Assembly: GCA_019429275.1 (NCBI GenBank)
Contig: JAHYJC010000012.1
Span: 33,696-97,695 of the forward strand
DNA: 64,000 nucleotides
DNA from: Lentimicrobium sp.
Lineage (GTDB): Bacteria; Bacteroidota; Bacteroidia; Bacteroidales; Lentimicrobiaceae
Direction: 5' to 3'
Shown: positions 1 through 8,998 of the stretch, piece by piece
Position numbering within the stretch: position 1 is the first letter of the stretch
Layout: the number at the start of each line of letters is the position of its first letter
Position numbers and translations under genes: made by a program
The notes under the pieces: model-generated
Seen by the model: the letters and a program-made list of their open reading frames with translations, nothing else
Databases searched by the model: none
Told to the model about the DNA's origin: nothing

Positions 1-106
1 CAGTATAAACTTCGCTTACCAACACCAACAAATCTTTATTTGTTTTCAGGAACGGGTATTGACTTAGGGGGTGTGCGCCCAATTGCCAACAGCAAAAACA
101 GCACAT

Positions 107-3100
107 ATGAAGAAACTGTTTACTATAATTTTTTTAATGGTTCTCTCAGGCCTGCTTTATTCACAGGAATGGATTTCAATTACAGGCGAAAGTAGTTCCG
201 AACCCCGGGTTACCATCGAAAACCTGCCGTCGGTCGGACTTTCGGCAAGTATCAGCATAGAGGGCTTTTGGAAACAGGAAGTATCGACACCTGCCGGAAT
301 CATGAACAGGATTGTTGTTGTAGATGGAACAGCACAGACAGAAGCCGGTTTCCCCGATGTTCAACACCTCACCGTAAGTCTTATGATCCCGGAAACAGGA
401 AATTTCAGCATTAACGTTTTACGGGCAGATTACACGGATTATTCAGATATAGTTGTAGCTCCGTCAAAGGGAGATCCGCAATTCTCAGACCTTCCCGGTT
501 GGGGGAGCCTGGTTTACAATAAAGACCTTCTTACCAACAATGATTTCTATCCTGCAGCAATTGCAGAAGCTGGTCAGCCTTACATCTGGTGCGATACCCG
601 CGGAATGGCGTTGCAGGTTTATCCATTTGCATATAATCCGGTTTCAGGCATTCTCAGGGTTTATCACAACATTGAAATAAATTTGCAAGTGGATGCTGAG
701 CCCGGCACAAATGAGCTTGTCAGGTACAGCGGTTCCTATGGCCGATTGAGCGGACTTTCCACACTAAAACAAAGTCATTTTATCAATTACAGTGAAAGCA
801 GTCGTTATCAGCCAGTGGAAGAAGCCGGCAACATGCTGATTGTAGCGCCTGAAAATTACCGCACTACCCTTCAGCCCTTTATTGACTGGAAAACCCGCTG
901 CGGAATTGTGTGTGAATTTGCTGATGTTTCTGCGTTTCAGTCTGCTGATCAAATCAGGCAATTTGTTTCCGAGAGATATTATTCCCAAGGCCTCGCCTAT
1001 CTGATTCTGGCTGGAGATGCCGCCCAGGTTCCTACCAATCAGGCCGAAAACGGAGCCAGCGACAATATGTACGGATACATAGCCGGCGACGATCATTATC
1101 CCGAGGTGCTTGTTGGCAGGTTTTCAGCAGAAAATGTTAACCAGCTCGCCATTATGGTTAAGCGGTCAATTGAATATGAGATGCTTGGGAAAGGCAACAA
1201 TGCTTACAGTAATTTTTTGGGAATTGCCAGTGAAGAAGGGCCGGGCGATGATGGCGAACTTGATTTTGAACACATGCGCAATATTGGCAAATTGCTTCAG
1301 ACTTACAATTACAGCAACTTTGCCGAGATGTATGACGGTTCACAGGGAGAGGCCGATGCAGCCGGGAACCCGAATTCAGGTATGGTCGAAGCGGCAATAA
1401 ACAATGGGCAGGGTGCTGTAATGTATATTGGGCATGGATCCTCGGGTGCATGGACTACCAGTGCATTTTCAGGTGATAAAGTTGCCGCACTTTCAAACAC
1501 AGAAACACATCCTTTTATTTGGGCAGCGGGCTGTAGCAGTGGCGATTTTGTTACAACTACCTGTTTGGCTGAACGTTGGCTCAGGGCCGAAAAGAACGGT
1601 GTTCCTACAGGCGCCGTTGCTGTGATGATGTCGACAAGCCGCCAGAGCTGGTATCCACCCATGGAAGCACAGGACGAAATGGCGCTTATACTTGCCCGTA
1701 AAAAAGAATCAGTGACTACCCGCACCTTCGGAGGAATTTCGATGAGCGGATGCATGAGAATGAACGATAAATACGGACCCGGTGGTTTCAAAGTTACCGA
1801 TACCTGGAATATTTTTGGTGATCCTTCGGTGGTGGTTAGGACAGCTTTACCTATGGAAATGCAGGCACTTCACTCAAGCACTTTAGGAACTGATGCTCGG
1901 GAATTTGTGGTAAAACTTAATGTTTCTGAGGCCTTAGCCTGCATCACTTACAACGGAAAATTGTATGGTGCAGGTAGGGTTCAGGATGGAACGGCCATCA
2001 TTAACCTTGACGAAATTCCTGAAACAGGTGTGATGCAACTTACCATTACTGCTTATAATTACAGGCCATACACTGCCGATATTGAAATAACGAAAATGCC
2101 TTCAGTTGCCTTCAATCCTGAGCCTGTTAATTATGCCGGGAAAATTTCGCCCTATACTTTATTGCGATGGAAAACCAAAGACGGTATGGAGCCTGCTTTT
2201 TTCGAGATTCTGATTTCAGAGAATCCGGATATGAGCAATCCTATCAGTACAATGGTATCATTTACCAACGAAATCAGACCTCAGTTTCCCCTGGCTTATG
2301 CCACCACCTGCTACTGGAAAGTGATTTCTTACAATGAATTTGGTTCTTCCGAAAGCAGGGTTTTTAATTTCAATACAGCCAATCCTCCCGACGAAGACTT
2401 TGAAAGTCAGGGATTTCCACGGAGTAACTGGTTAAATACCGATGATTCTCCATGGTTTATTGATGGAGAAACCTCATTTGAAGGAAATTACTCTTTGCGG
2501 TCAGGAATAATTGATGATTTGGGAAGCAGTCGTCTGGCCTATTCCTGCTACAGCCATTCCTGCGATTACATTAGTTTTAGGGTAAAAATATCATCGCAAA
2601 CCAATGCTGATTTCCTCCGTCTGGTCATCAATGGTAATACTGTTGCTACCTACAGTGGAGAGTTTGATTGGACAGAAGAAAAGTTCCCCATCGATCCCGG
2701 TGAACATCTGATTGAATGGATATACAGTAAGAACGAGAGTGAATCGCATGGAATGGACGCTGTGTGGATCGACAACATTTATCTTCCGGGTAACCTCGAT
2801 CCTGTAGTAATTATCGATGACTTTGAAACCTGCCAGGGATATGATGTGGAGCTTTCAATTCAGACAACCGGAAGCTCAAGGGTGGAATGGCTGAGCGAAG
2901 GCAGCGGAATATTTGATGATTACAACAGTCATTTTCCGGTCTATATTCCTTCAAAAGAAGATAAAGCCAGGGGTTATGTGATATTATTTACCGATGTTTT
3001 TGGAAACGATTTTTGTGATCCGGTAAGGTATGAAACCACGGTAACCTTACTTGCATTACCTGAACTTCCGGCGATAAACGATACAGTGTTGTATGCAGGC

Positions 3101-3553
3101 GAAGAAATCGAAATAGTACTTCCCATCGCAGTTAATGCTGATTATAAGCTACATCCTTGTGGTAACAGCGGCTCTGTATTTACCATAAAAGCCGATGAAC
3201 TTAACGAAGGAGAAAATATACTGACCATTGCCTGTGAAAATGAGGGGGGATGCTTTGTTGAAACGAGTTTCACAGTCACGGTAATCAAGGCTATAAGACC
3301 TTTAGCAGGGAAAGAGCTTCTGATATATCCTAATCCGGCTGTTGATCAGATTTCATTTGCCACTACAATTCAGGATAATGGTAAAATCAGTGTTAAAATG
3401 TTCAATATTTCCGGACAGTTGGTGGTGCAATCCGATAAGGATAATGCTTACGGCAACCCACTTGACATTTCAGGCTTGCCTGGTGGAATTTACATGGTAA
3501 GAATAGAAAATGGTGAAGAAGTGCAAAATGGCAGATTTATAAAAATGATGTAA
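107..3553 (+). CDS. Gingipain-type C25 cysteine peptidase with T9SS sorting domain
   Basis: Likely a secreted cysteine endopeptidase of family C25, exported by Sec and then across the outer membrane by T9SS. The ATG at 107 gives an immediate signal peptide (MKKLFTIIFLMVLSGLLYSQ); the in-frame GTG at 71 only adds 12 unhelpful residues. An N-terminal pro-region (about 25-230) precedes the caspase-like catalytic domain (about 240-600). The putative catalytic His443 lies in YIGHGS and Cys476 in AAGCSSG; their spacing of 33 equals that recalled for gingipain RgpB (His211/Cys244). Ig/Fn3-like segments follow, then a beta-sandwich (about 765-900) that recurs in the next gene. The C-terminus (about 1070-1148) has the LLIYPNPAVDQ start and GGIYMVRIENG end of a type A sorting domain. 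At 1148 aa it is in the usual range for multidomain C25 proteins. Substrate specificity cannot be read from the sequence. Confidence 0.9.
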   Translation: MKKLFTIIFLMVLSGLLYSQEWISITGESSSEPRVTIENLPSVGLSASISIEGFWKQEVSTPAGIMNRIVVVDGTAQTEAGFPDVQHLTVSLMIPETGNFSINVLRADYTDYSDIVVAPSKGDPQFSDLPGWGSLVYNKDLLTNNDFYPAAIAEAGQPYIWCDTRGMALQVYPFAYNPVSGILRVYHNIEINLQVDAEPGTNELVRYSGSYGRLSGLSTLKQSHFINYSESSRYQPVEEAGNMLIVAPENYRTTLQPFIDWKTRCGIVCEFADVSAFQSADQIRQFVSERYYSQGLAYLILAGDAAQVPTNQAENGASDNMYGYIAGDDHYPEVLVGRFSAENVNQLAIMVKRSIEYEMLGKGNNAYSNFLGIASEEGPGDDGELDFEHMRNIGKLLQTYNYSNFAEMYDGSQGEADAAGNPNSGMVEAAINNGQGAVMYIGHGSSGAWTTSAFSGDKVAALSNTETHPFIWAAGCSSGDFVTTTCLAERWLRAEKNGVPTGAVAVMMSTSRQSWYPPMEAQDEMALILARKKESVTTRTFGGISMSGCMRMNDKYGPGGFKVTDTWNIFGDPSVVVRTALPMEMQALHSSTLGTDAREFVVKLNVSEALACITYNGKLYGAGRVQDGTAIINLDEIPETGVMQLTITAYNYRPYTADIEITKMPSVAFNPEPVNYAGKISPYTLLRWKTKDGMEPAFFEILISENPDMSNPISTMVSFTNEIRPQFPLAYATTCYWKVISYNEFGSSESRVFNFNTANPPDEDFESQGFPRSNWLNTDDSPWFIDGETSFEGNYSLRSGIIDDLGSSRLAYSCYSHSCDYISFRVKISSQTNADFLRLVINGNTVATYSGEFDWTEEKFPIDPGEHLIEWIYSKNESESHGMDAVWIDNIYLPGNLDPVVIIDDFETCQGYDVELSIQTTGSSRVEWLSEGSGIFDDYNSHFPVYIPSKEDKARGYVILFTDVFGNDFCDPVRYETTVTLLALPELPAINDTVLYAGEEIEIVLPIAVNADYKLHPCGNSGSVFTIKADELNEGENILTIACENEGGCFVETSFTVTVIKAIRPLAGKELLIYPNPAVDQISFATTIQDNGKISVKMFNISGQLVVQSDKDNAYGNPLDISGLPGGIYMVRIENGEEVQNGRFIKMM

Positions 3554-3594
3554 GGTCTCACTTCTTGAATTACCGGAAACCAGGGGGAAATCAT

Positions 3595-3624
3595 GGGCTT
3601 GCTGCAAAGCAGGCCCTGATTTTT
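3595..3624 (+). terminator. Rho-independent terminator after the C25 peptidase
   Basis: An 8-bp stem GGGCTTGC/GCAGGCCC (one G-U pair) with a 6-nt loop is followed by TGATTTTT. It lies about 40 bases past the stop of the peptidase gene and separates it from the next gene. Confidence 0.65.
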
Positions 3625-3688
3625 ATGTGTAAAAATACAAGCAAACGAAATTATTATTTACTTTCACATCGACAAAACGACAAAACAG

Positions 3689-6600
3689 ATGATGAAATTT
3701 TTACTTGCATTAATACTGCTTCCACTGTTGCTTCATGCCCAGGATGGTGAATATACTCCGAAACAGGTTCAGCTTCGTTATCCCGAACTTCAGCCCATGA
3801 GTGCTTATGATTCAATGATGCTTTCGCGTTTACCGGAATTTGTGCCCGAAAACAATACACTTCGCCGTTTACTTCCGTTTTCAGTCGATAATTCTGTACT
3901 ACCCTGGTTCAGGCCATTGGTTGCCCAGGTAGGACTTGAATGTGGTCAGGCAAGTAGTATCGGAGTTATGTTTACCTATGAAATGGCCAATGCAAGACAA
4001 TTGCCGGCCAATGTACCTGAGAATCAATATACCACGCATTTTACCTATAGTTTTATCAACGGAGGCTCTAATGCCGGAGTTAATTATTATGAATCCTTCG
4101 AAATTATAAAAAAGGCAGGAAATCCAACGATTGCAGATTACGGAGGAATGGCTCCCGGGGGGCCGTCTATGTGGATGAACGGATATGCCAAGTACTACAA
4201 TGCCTTGCACAACCGTGTAGATGAGGTTTATTCAGTAAAAGTAAATACAGCCGAGGGTATTCAAACCCTTAAAAACTGGATTTACGACCACGCCAATGGA
4301 TCCTCAGCCGGTGGGCTCGGATGTTTTTACGGTCAGTATTCCAACCCGCCGATGGTTTTACCTCCGGGCACACCCGAAGCGGGTAAACACGTAATACCTT
4401 CATGGGGCAGCTCAGCCAACCATGCCATGACCATCTGTGGCTACAACGATTCTATTCGCTGGGATTACAATGGCGACGGGCAATACACCAACCATATCGA
4501 CCTTAACGGTGATGGTATTATCGATGTGCGCGACTGGGAAATCGGAGGGTTTAAAATGGCCAATACCTATGGCTCCATCAGCGGTTGGGGCGATCAGGGC
4601 TTTGCCTATATGATGTATAAGTCGGTGGCCGATCCGTTTCAGCAGGGTGGCATCTGGAACAACAGTGTTGTAATAGTGGATGTTAAAGATGAGTATCAGC
4701 CACAGCTCACTGCAAAAATCTCAATGTCGTACTATTGCAGAAATAAACTTAAGGTTACCGTTGGCGTATCATCCGACCCTGCTGCAACACAACCGGAATA
4801 CATCATGCATTTCCCGGTTTTTGATTTTCAGGGAGGTTGTCTGCCCATGCAGGGAAATGGTTTTCCCGAAATCATTGAATTCGGACTCGATCTGAATCCC
4901 ATTCTGGTGCACCTTGAGCCGGAAGTTGAAGCCAGGTTTTTTCTGAGAATTGAAGAAAACGATCCGCTGAACGAAGGAACCGGAATACTGACCGGATTCT
5001 CACTAATGGACTATACACAAGGGGTCACTGAAATTAACAGCATGGTTACCAATATCCCAATCGTTAACAATGGCATTACTTCTGTAAATTTAAATGCCTC
5101 CATCAATTTTGATCCCGCACTGATTGTCACTGAAAACCTTCCTCCGCTTCAGTTATACGGCAACTACAGTGCTGAACTTCAGGCTCAGGGAGGAACTCCG
5201 CCCTACAAATGGAGCATTGCAGAAGATTATTCACGTTTTGATTCTGTAGCAACCATGCAGAATATCACCGCCCAAAAGCTGACCCTTTCGAGCAACAGCA
5301 ATGGCAAAGCCCAGGTGAATCTGCCTTTTGCTTTTCCTTATTTTGGCAACGAATATGAAGTAGTTTATGCTACTGCCGATGGTTACCTCATCTTTGAAAA
5401 CACACTGATTCCCTGGCCTTTTTACATAGAAGGAAGAACATATTTTATTGACAATCCTATGATTGCCCCCAGTATGTCAAATCCTTACATTATTACTCCT
5501 GCCGAAGGTGATGGGGTGTGGTATGAGGCTTCAGAGGACTATGTTACCTTCAGGTGGAAGATGTCAATTTATCAGACTGCCGGAACTATAAATTCCACAG
5601 CCCGTTTGTTCAGGGATGGCCGCATAGAACTGAACTTCGGAGAATTCAGCGCACCTTCATACATTGAAAGATATACCGGAATTTCGGCTGGGGATGGAGA
5701 AAACTATTACCTGCTTTCACACAATCCCGACTTTTCGCCTGCACTTGACCAGCTCGTGCGATACAGTCCTCTTGCGCTGCATAAAGGTATTGATTTGACA
5801 GAAAACGGTTTGCTTACAGGCACAGCCGTTGAAATGTCCGAAGATATTCCTTTAAGATTTTGTGTTTCAGACAAAAACAATCTCAAGAGCTATAAAACTC
5901 TGATAATTAGCACAGAAGGCTTGCAAATGGAATACGAAATAAACTCTGGCGATGATTCAGTGATTGAATTTGGCGAAACATTTACCATTGATCTTCAGAT
6001 TACGAATCATAACAGCTTCCCAATTCAGGAGACAACATTTTCGCTCACCACCATTGATACGAATTTCGAAGTCCTCGATGGCCTTTCTTCAATTTCAGGA
6101 CTCTTACCTGGAGAGAGTATTTCGGTGAAAGATGCATTTATGGTACTGACAGGAAATTTTGTGCCCGACGATCACGAGGGAATCTTTACCATCTCAGCTT
6201 CATCAGCCGAGGGAAACTGGGCCCGTACCATAAGCCTCACAGGGCACAGCCCGGTTATTGACTTCAGCAATCTGCAAATTGTGGATGGCAACAATGGCAT
6301 ACTCGAACCCGGCGAAAGTGCTATACTACAGATTGGAATTACAAATACCGGAGGAGCAAAATTGTTAAACGCAGTGGCATCATTGCAATCCTGGGACCCA
6401 TATTTAACAATAACTGAAGTGAATCATTCCTGCGACACCCTCTCGCCTGATGAAGAATGGTCAATTACCTATAACATCGCCCTTGCACCAGCTGCGCCAC
6501 TTTATCATACCCTGCTGCTCAATGTTCAGGTTTTGGGTGATAATGAGTTTAATTTCATTAAAACAATTCCGCTGCTCACAGGCTTCATCATTGAAGATTT

Positions 6601-7312
6601 TGAAACCGGTTCAATGTTTACGTATGATTGGCAAACCGGAGGAAATACAAAATGGTACATCGAAGGAGAAAGTGCCTGGGAAGGTAATTACTGTGCAAGG
6701 TCAGGGTCCATTGTTGACAATCAGAACTCAAACCTCTGGCTTGAATGGAATGTGGCTTATGCCGATTCTATTTCTTTCTGGTATAAGGTTTCATCAGAAG
6801 CCAACTACGATTATCTCTACTTTTTCTGTGGCGAACAGGAAAAAGGTAAATGGGCCGGTGAAGTTCCATGGTCTTTTGCAAAATTTCCCGTCAACTCGGG
6901 TAATCAGATTTTCTCATGGCGATACAAAAAGGATGTAAGTGTTTCAACCGGTGAAGATTGCGCAAGAATCGATTATATAATGCTGCCTGTTTTTGAAGTG
7001 CCAACAGCGGTTCCGGAAACCGAAACCATACTTTCGATATTTTCGGTTTATCCCAACCCTTTTACAGAGGATTTTACCATCAGCTATGGGCTGATGCAAT
7101 CAAGCCATGTTAATGTGCTGGTAAGTGATGCAAAGGGCCGGATTTTATACCAGCACTCCCCGCCAACTCCTTTGCCAAAAGGAATACACCAGTTAAAGCC
7201 CGGGCTCAATTTGGAGGCTCCGGGTACTTATCTTATTATTCTTCAGACAGATACAGGTAGGTATGTGAAAAAATTAATCCGCACAGGGCGGAGTAAAGCC
7301 GGTGTTAATTAA
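3689..7312 (+). CDS. Secreted papain-like (clan CA) cysteine peptidase with calcium-loop insert and T9SS tail
   Basis: Likely an exported C1-like cysteine peptidase; I know no named homologue. ATG codons lie at 3689 and 3692, both giving the signal peptide MKFLLALILLPLLLHAQ. The papain-like elements are in order: oxyanion Gln80 and nucleophile Cys85 in AQVGLECGQASS, His245 in NHAMTICGYND, and Asn292 in NTYGSISGWGDQG, which matches papain NSWG...WG.xG. Between His and Asn sit two DxNxDG loops (DYNGDGQ and DLNGDGIID) that resemble dockerin/EF-hand calcium sites. The rest is a series of beta-rich modules, including a DFETG...W beta-sandwich near 970-1110 like the one in the C25 neighbour, and a final T9SS sorting domain starting at FSVYPNPFTEDF. 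It is about four times the length of a bare papain domain. The peptidase call rests on motif order; activity is inferred. Confidence 0.75.
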   Translation: MMKFLLALILLPLLLHAQDGEYTPKQVQLRYPELQPMSAYDSMMLSRLPEFVPENNTLRRLLPFSVDNSVLPWFRPLVAQVGLECGQASSIGVMFTYEMANARQLPANVPENQYTTHFTYSFINGGSNAGVNYYESFEIIKKAGNPTIADYGGMAPGGPSMWMNGYAKYYNALHNRVDEVYSVKVNTAEGIQTLKNWIYDHANGSSAGGLGCFYGQYSNPPMVLPPGTPEAGKHVIPSWGSSANHAMTICGYNDSIRWDYNGDGQYTNHIDLNGDGIIDVRDWEIGGFKMANTYGSISGWGDQGFAYMMYKSVADPFQQGGIWNNSVVIVDVKDEYQPQLTAKISMSYYCRNKLKVTVGVSSDPAATQPEYIMHFPVFDFQGGCLPMQGNGFPEIIEFGLDLNPILVHLEPEVEARFFLRIEENDPLNEGTGILTGFSLMDYTQGVTEINSMVTNIPIVNNGITSVNLNASINFDPALIVTENLPPLQLYGNYSAELQAQGGTPPYKWSIAEDYSRFDSVATMQNITAQKLTLSSNSNGKAQVNLPFAFPYFGNEYEVVYATADGYLIFENTLIPWPFYIEGRTYFIDNPMIAPSMSNPYIITPAEGDGVWYEASEDYVTFRWKMSIYQTAGTINSTARLFRDGRIELNFGEFSAPSYIERYTGISAGDGENYYLLSHNPDFSPALDQLVRYSPLALHKGIDLTENGLLTGTAVEMSEDIPLRFCVSDKNNLKSYKTLIISTEGLQMEYEINSGDDSVIEFGETFTIDLQITNHNSFPIQETTFSLTTIDTNFEVLDGLSSISGLLPGESISVKDAFMVLTGNFVPDDHEGIFTISASSAEGNWARTISLTGHSPVIDFSNLQIVDGNNGILEPGESAILQIGITNTGGAKLLNAVASLQSWDPYLTITEVNHSCDTLSPDEEWSITYNIALAPAAPLYHTLLLNVQVLGDNEFNFIKTIPLLTGFIIEDFETGSMFTYDWQTGGNTKWYIEGESAWEGNYCARSGSIVDNQNSNLWLEWNVAYADSISFWYKVSSEANYDYLYFFCGEQEKGKWAGEVPWSFAKFPVNSGNQIFSWRYKKDVSVSTGEDCARIDYIMLPVFEVPTAVPETETILSIFSVYPNPFTEDFTISYGLMQSSHVNVLVSDAKGRILYQHSPPTPLPKGIHQLKPGLNLEAPGTYLIILQTDTGRYVKKLIRTGRSKAGVN

Positions 7313-7330
7313 GAAAACAAATTATTCACT

Positions 7331-7337
7331 TACTTTG
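7331..7337 (+). promoter_or_regulatory. Possible -7 promoter element (TACTTTG)
   Basis: TACTTTG, a one-base-shorter variant of the Bacteroidota TAnnTTTG box, lies 19 bases upstream of the ATG at 7357. No clear -33 element is seen, so this is weak evidence. Confidence 0.3.
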
Positions 7338-7356
7338 CCAAACAGATAGCGCAGGC

Positions 7357-8865
7357 ATGAATAATGGCAGAAAATTTCCGGAAGAATGGCTAAAACAGGG
7401 AATGTTTACATTTCTCCTGTTTATGATGGTTTTTCCACTGCTACAGTCGCGCTTCGGATTGATTAAAGAAAAGCCCCTTACCGGTGCATTTTCAGCCATT
7501 GCCAAACCCGATCCGGGTAGTTTTACACGGCCCGAATGGCTGAGTGGTGTTTTTCAGGATGAATTTAACAAACGAACCGAAAATCATATCGGATTCCGGA
7601 ATTCTCTTGTGAGAATAAACAATCAGATCGATTATACTTTTTTCAGGCAAGCCAATGCCGAAGGGGTAATTTCAGGGAAAAACGGAGAATTGTTTGAAGA
7701 AGATTACATCAGGGAGGCAAAGGGTTTGTTTTTTATTGGCGACGAAACCTGGAAGAAAAAAGCAGCTCAGTTAAAGGCCGTGCAGGATACACTTGCCGTT
7801 TTTGGAAAAACACTGGTGGTAATTATCGAACCGGGAAAAGCAACGTACTACCCCGAGTTATCTCCCCGAAAATACCGGAATATTGATTCTGACGGGAAAT
7901 TGACAAACTATGGGCAAATGGTTCACCATTTCATTAAGGAAGGCATCAATTTACTGGATTTGGATGCGTATTTCAGAAAAATGAAAAACGAAGTGCCCCA
8001 TCCTTTGTTTCTAAAGGGAGGAACTCACTGGAGCTACTATGGGGCGGCACTTGCAGCTGATACTACCCTGGCATACCTTTCAGGATTGAGTCATAAATAT
8101 ATTCCGGATATGACGATTGAAGGCATCAAAAATCTTGATACCATAAGGCATCCCGATTATGACATTGGTTTGGCAATGAATCTGATATTTTCCATAAGGC
8201 AAGAAGAACCCGTTTACCCGGTTTTTAGTTTTGACGAGAAGCAAACTTCAGAAAAAGCCGACGTACTCATTGTCGGAGACAGTTTCTATTTCAACTGGCT
8301 CAATGATCAAATCACTCCCTCGGCTTTTAGCAATTGTGATTTCTGGTACTATAATAAAAATATTACCCGCTGCGATTACCTGCAGGATGGAATAGCCTCA
8401 GATAAAAATCTCAGGGACGAGGTGCTAAAACGTGATATCATTATGATTATGATTACCGGAAGATTTCACCATGCATTTGCCTGGAGTTTTGACGAACAGC
8501 TACATGAATTGTTTTTCCCCGAAAAGAGGGATCACGAATGGTACTTTGCCAATCAGGTAAGAGTTTATGATGCAGCTTTCAGGCAAATGGTTGCCGAAGC
8601 CGATTCTATGCAGATAAGCAATGAACAACGCATCAATCAGGAGGCAAGCTATTTATTCTATAAGGATTACACAGAAAATCCTGAGAAATATACCCGGCGT
8701 CATGAACTGGTCAGGCTATACAGTCTGGGCATTTCAAGCACACCCGAATGGATGGAGCAAATAAGAGAGAAAGCCTTAAAAAACGGAGTTGATGTTGATG
8801 TGCAACTCCGTCGCGATGCAGAATGGATGGCCGATGAAAAACTTAAAAACCTGAACCGGGAATGA
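7357..8865 (+). CDS. AlgX/AlgJ-like SGNH-hydrolase-type protein (putative O-acetyltransferase)
   Basis: A membrane-anchored or exported protein of the AlgX/AlgJ/DHHW SGNH superfamily, whose known members O-acetylate exopolysaccharides. One hydrophobic segment near residues 14-31 (MFTFLLFMMVFPLLQ) can act as signal anchor. Family motifs are GGTHWSYYGA with His224 and VGDSF with Ser309. The residue two before the motif His, where AlgX has the triad Asp (D-T-H-W), is Gly222 here, so the triad may be altered or the Asp supplied elsewhere. The C-terminal 90 residues are charged and helical. AlgX-type proteins usually sit beside an MBOAT acyltransferase (AlgI); none is present here, so the acyl donor route is unknown. 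It starts 44 bases after the peptidase gene and could be read from it. Confidence 0.65.
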   Translation: MNNGRKFPEEWLKQGMFTFLLFMMVFPLLQSRFGLIKEKPLTGAFSAIAKPDPGSFTRPEWLSGVFQDEFNKRTENHIGFRNSLVRINNQIDYTFFRQANAEGVISGKNGELFEEDYIREAKGLFFIGDETWKKKAAQLKAVQDTLAVFGKTLVVIIEPGKATYYPELSPRKYRNIDSDGKLTNYGQMVHHFIKEGINLLDLDAYFRKMKNEVPHPLFLKGGTHWSYYGAALAADTTLAYLSGLSHKYIPDMTIEGIKNLDTIRHPDYDIGLAMNLIFSIRQEEPVYPVFSFDEKQTSEKADVLIVGDSFYFNWLNDQITPSAFSNCDFWYYNKNITRCDYLQDGIASDKNLRDEVLKRDIIMIMITGRFHHAFAWSFDEQLHELFFPEKRDHEWYFANQVRVYDAAFRQMVAEADSMQISNEQRINQEASYLFYKDYTENPEKYTRRHELVRLYSLGISSTPEWMEQIREKALKNGVDVDVQLRRDAEWMADEKLKNLNRE

Positions 8866-8998
8866 CTCTCTTTTTCCATAAAAAGTAGCTGTGATCTGGA
8901 TGTTGTCATTCTACCTGCATTTAATTACATCTGTTTTTGCGAAAATTCTGAACAACAAATCTTTTTATATGTTAATTGACGGAAAAAACCTCTTCAGC

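Noticed and set aside
1309..1791. 160-codon minus-strand frame inside the C25 peptidase gene
   Set aside because: Fully antisense to a strongly supported gene and without any motif; typical mirror frame.
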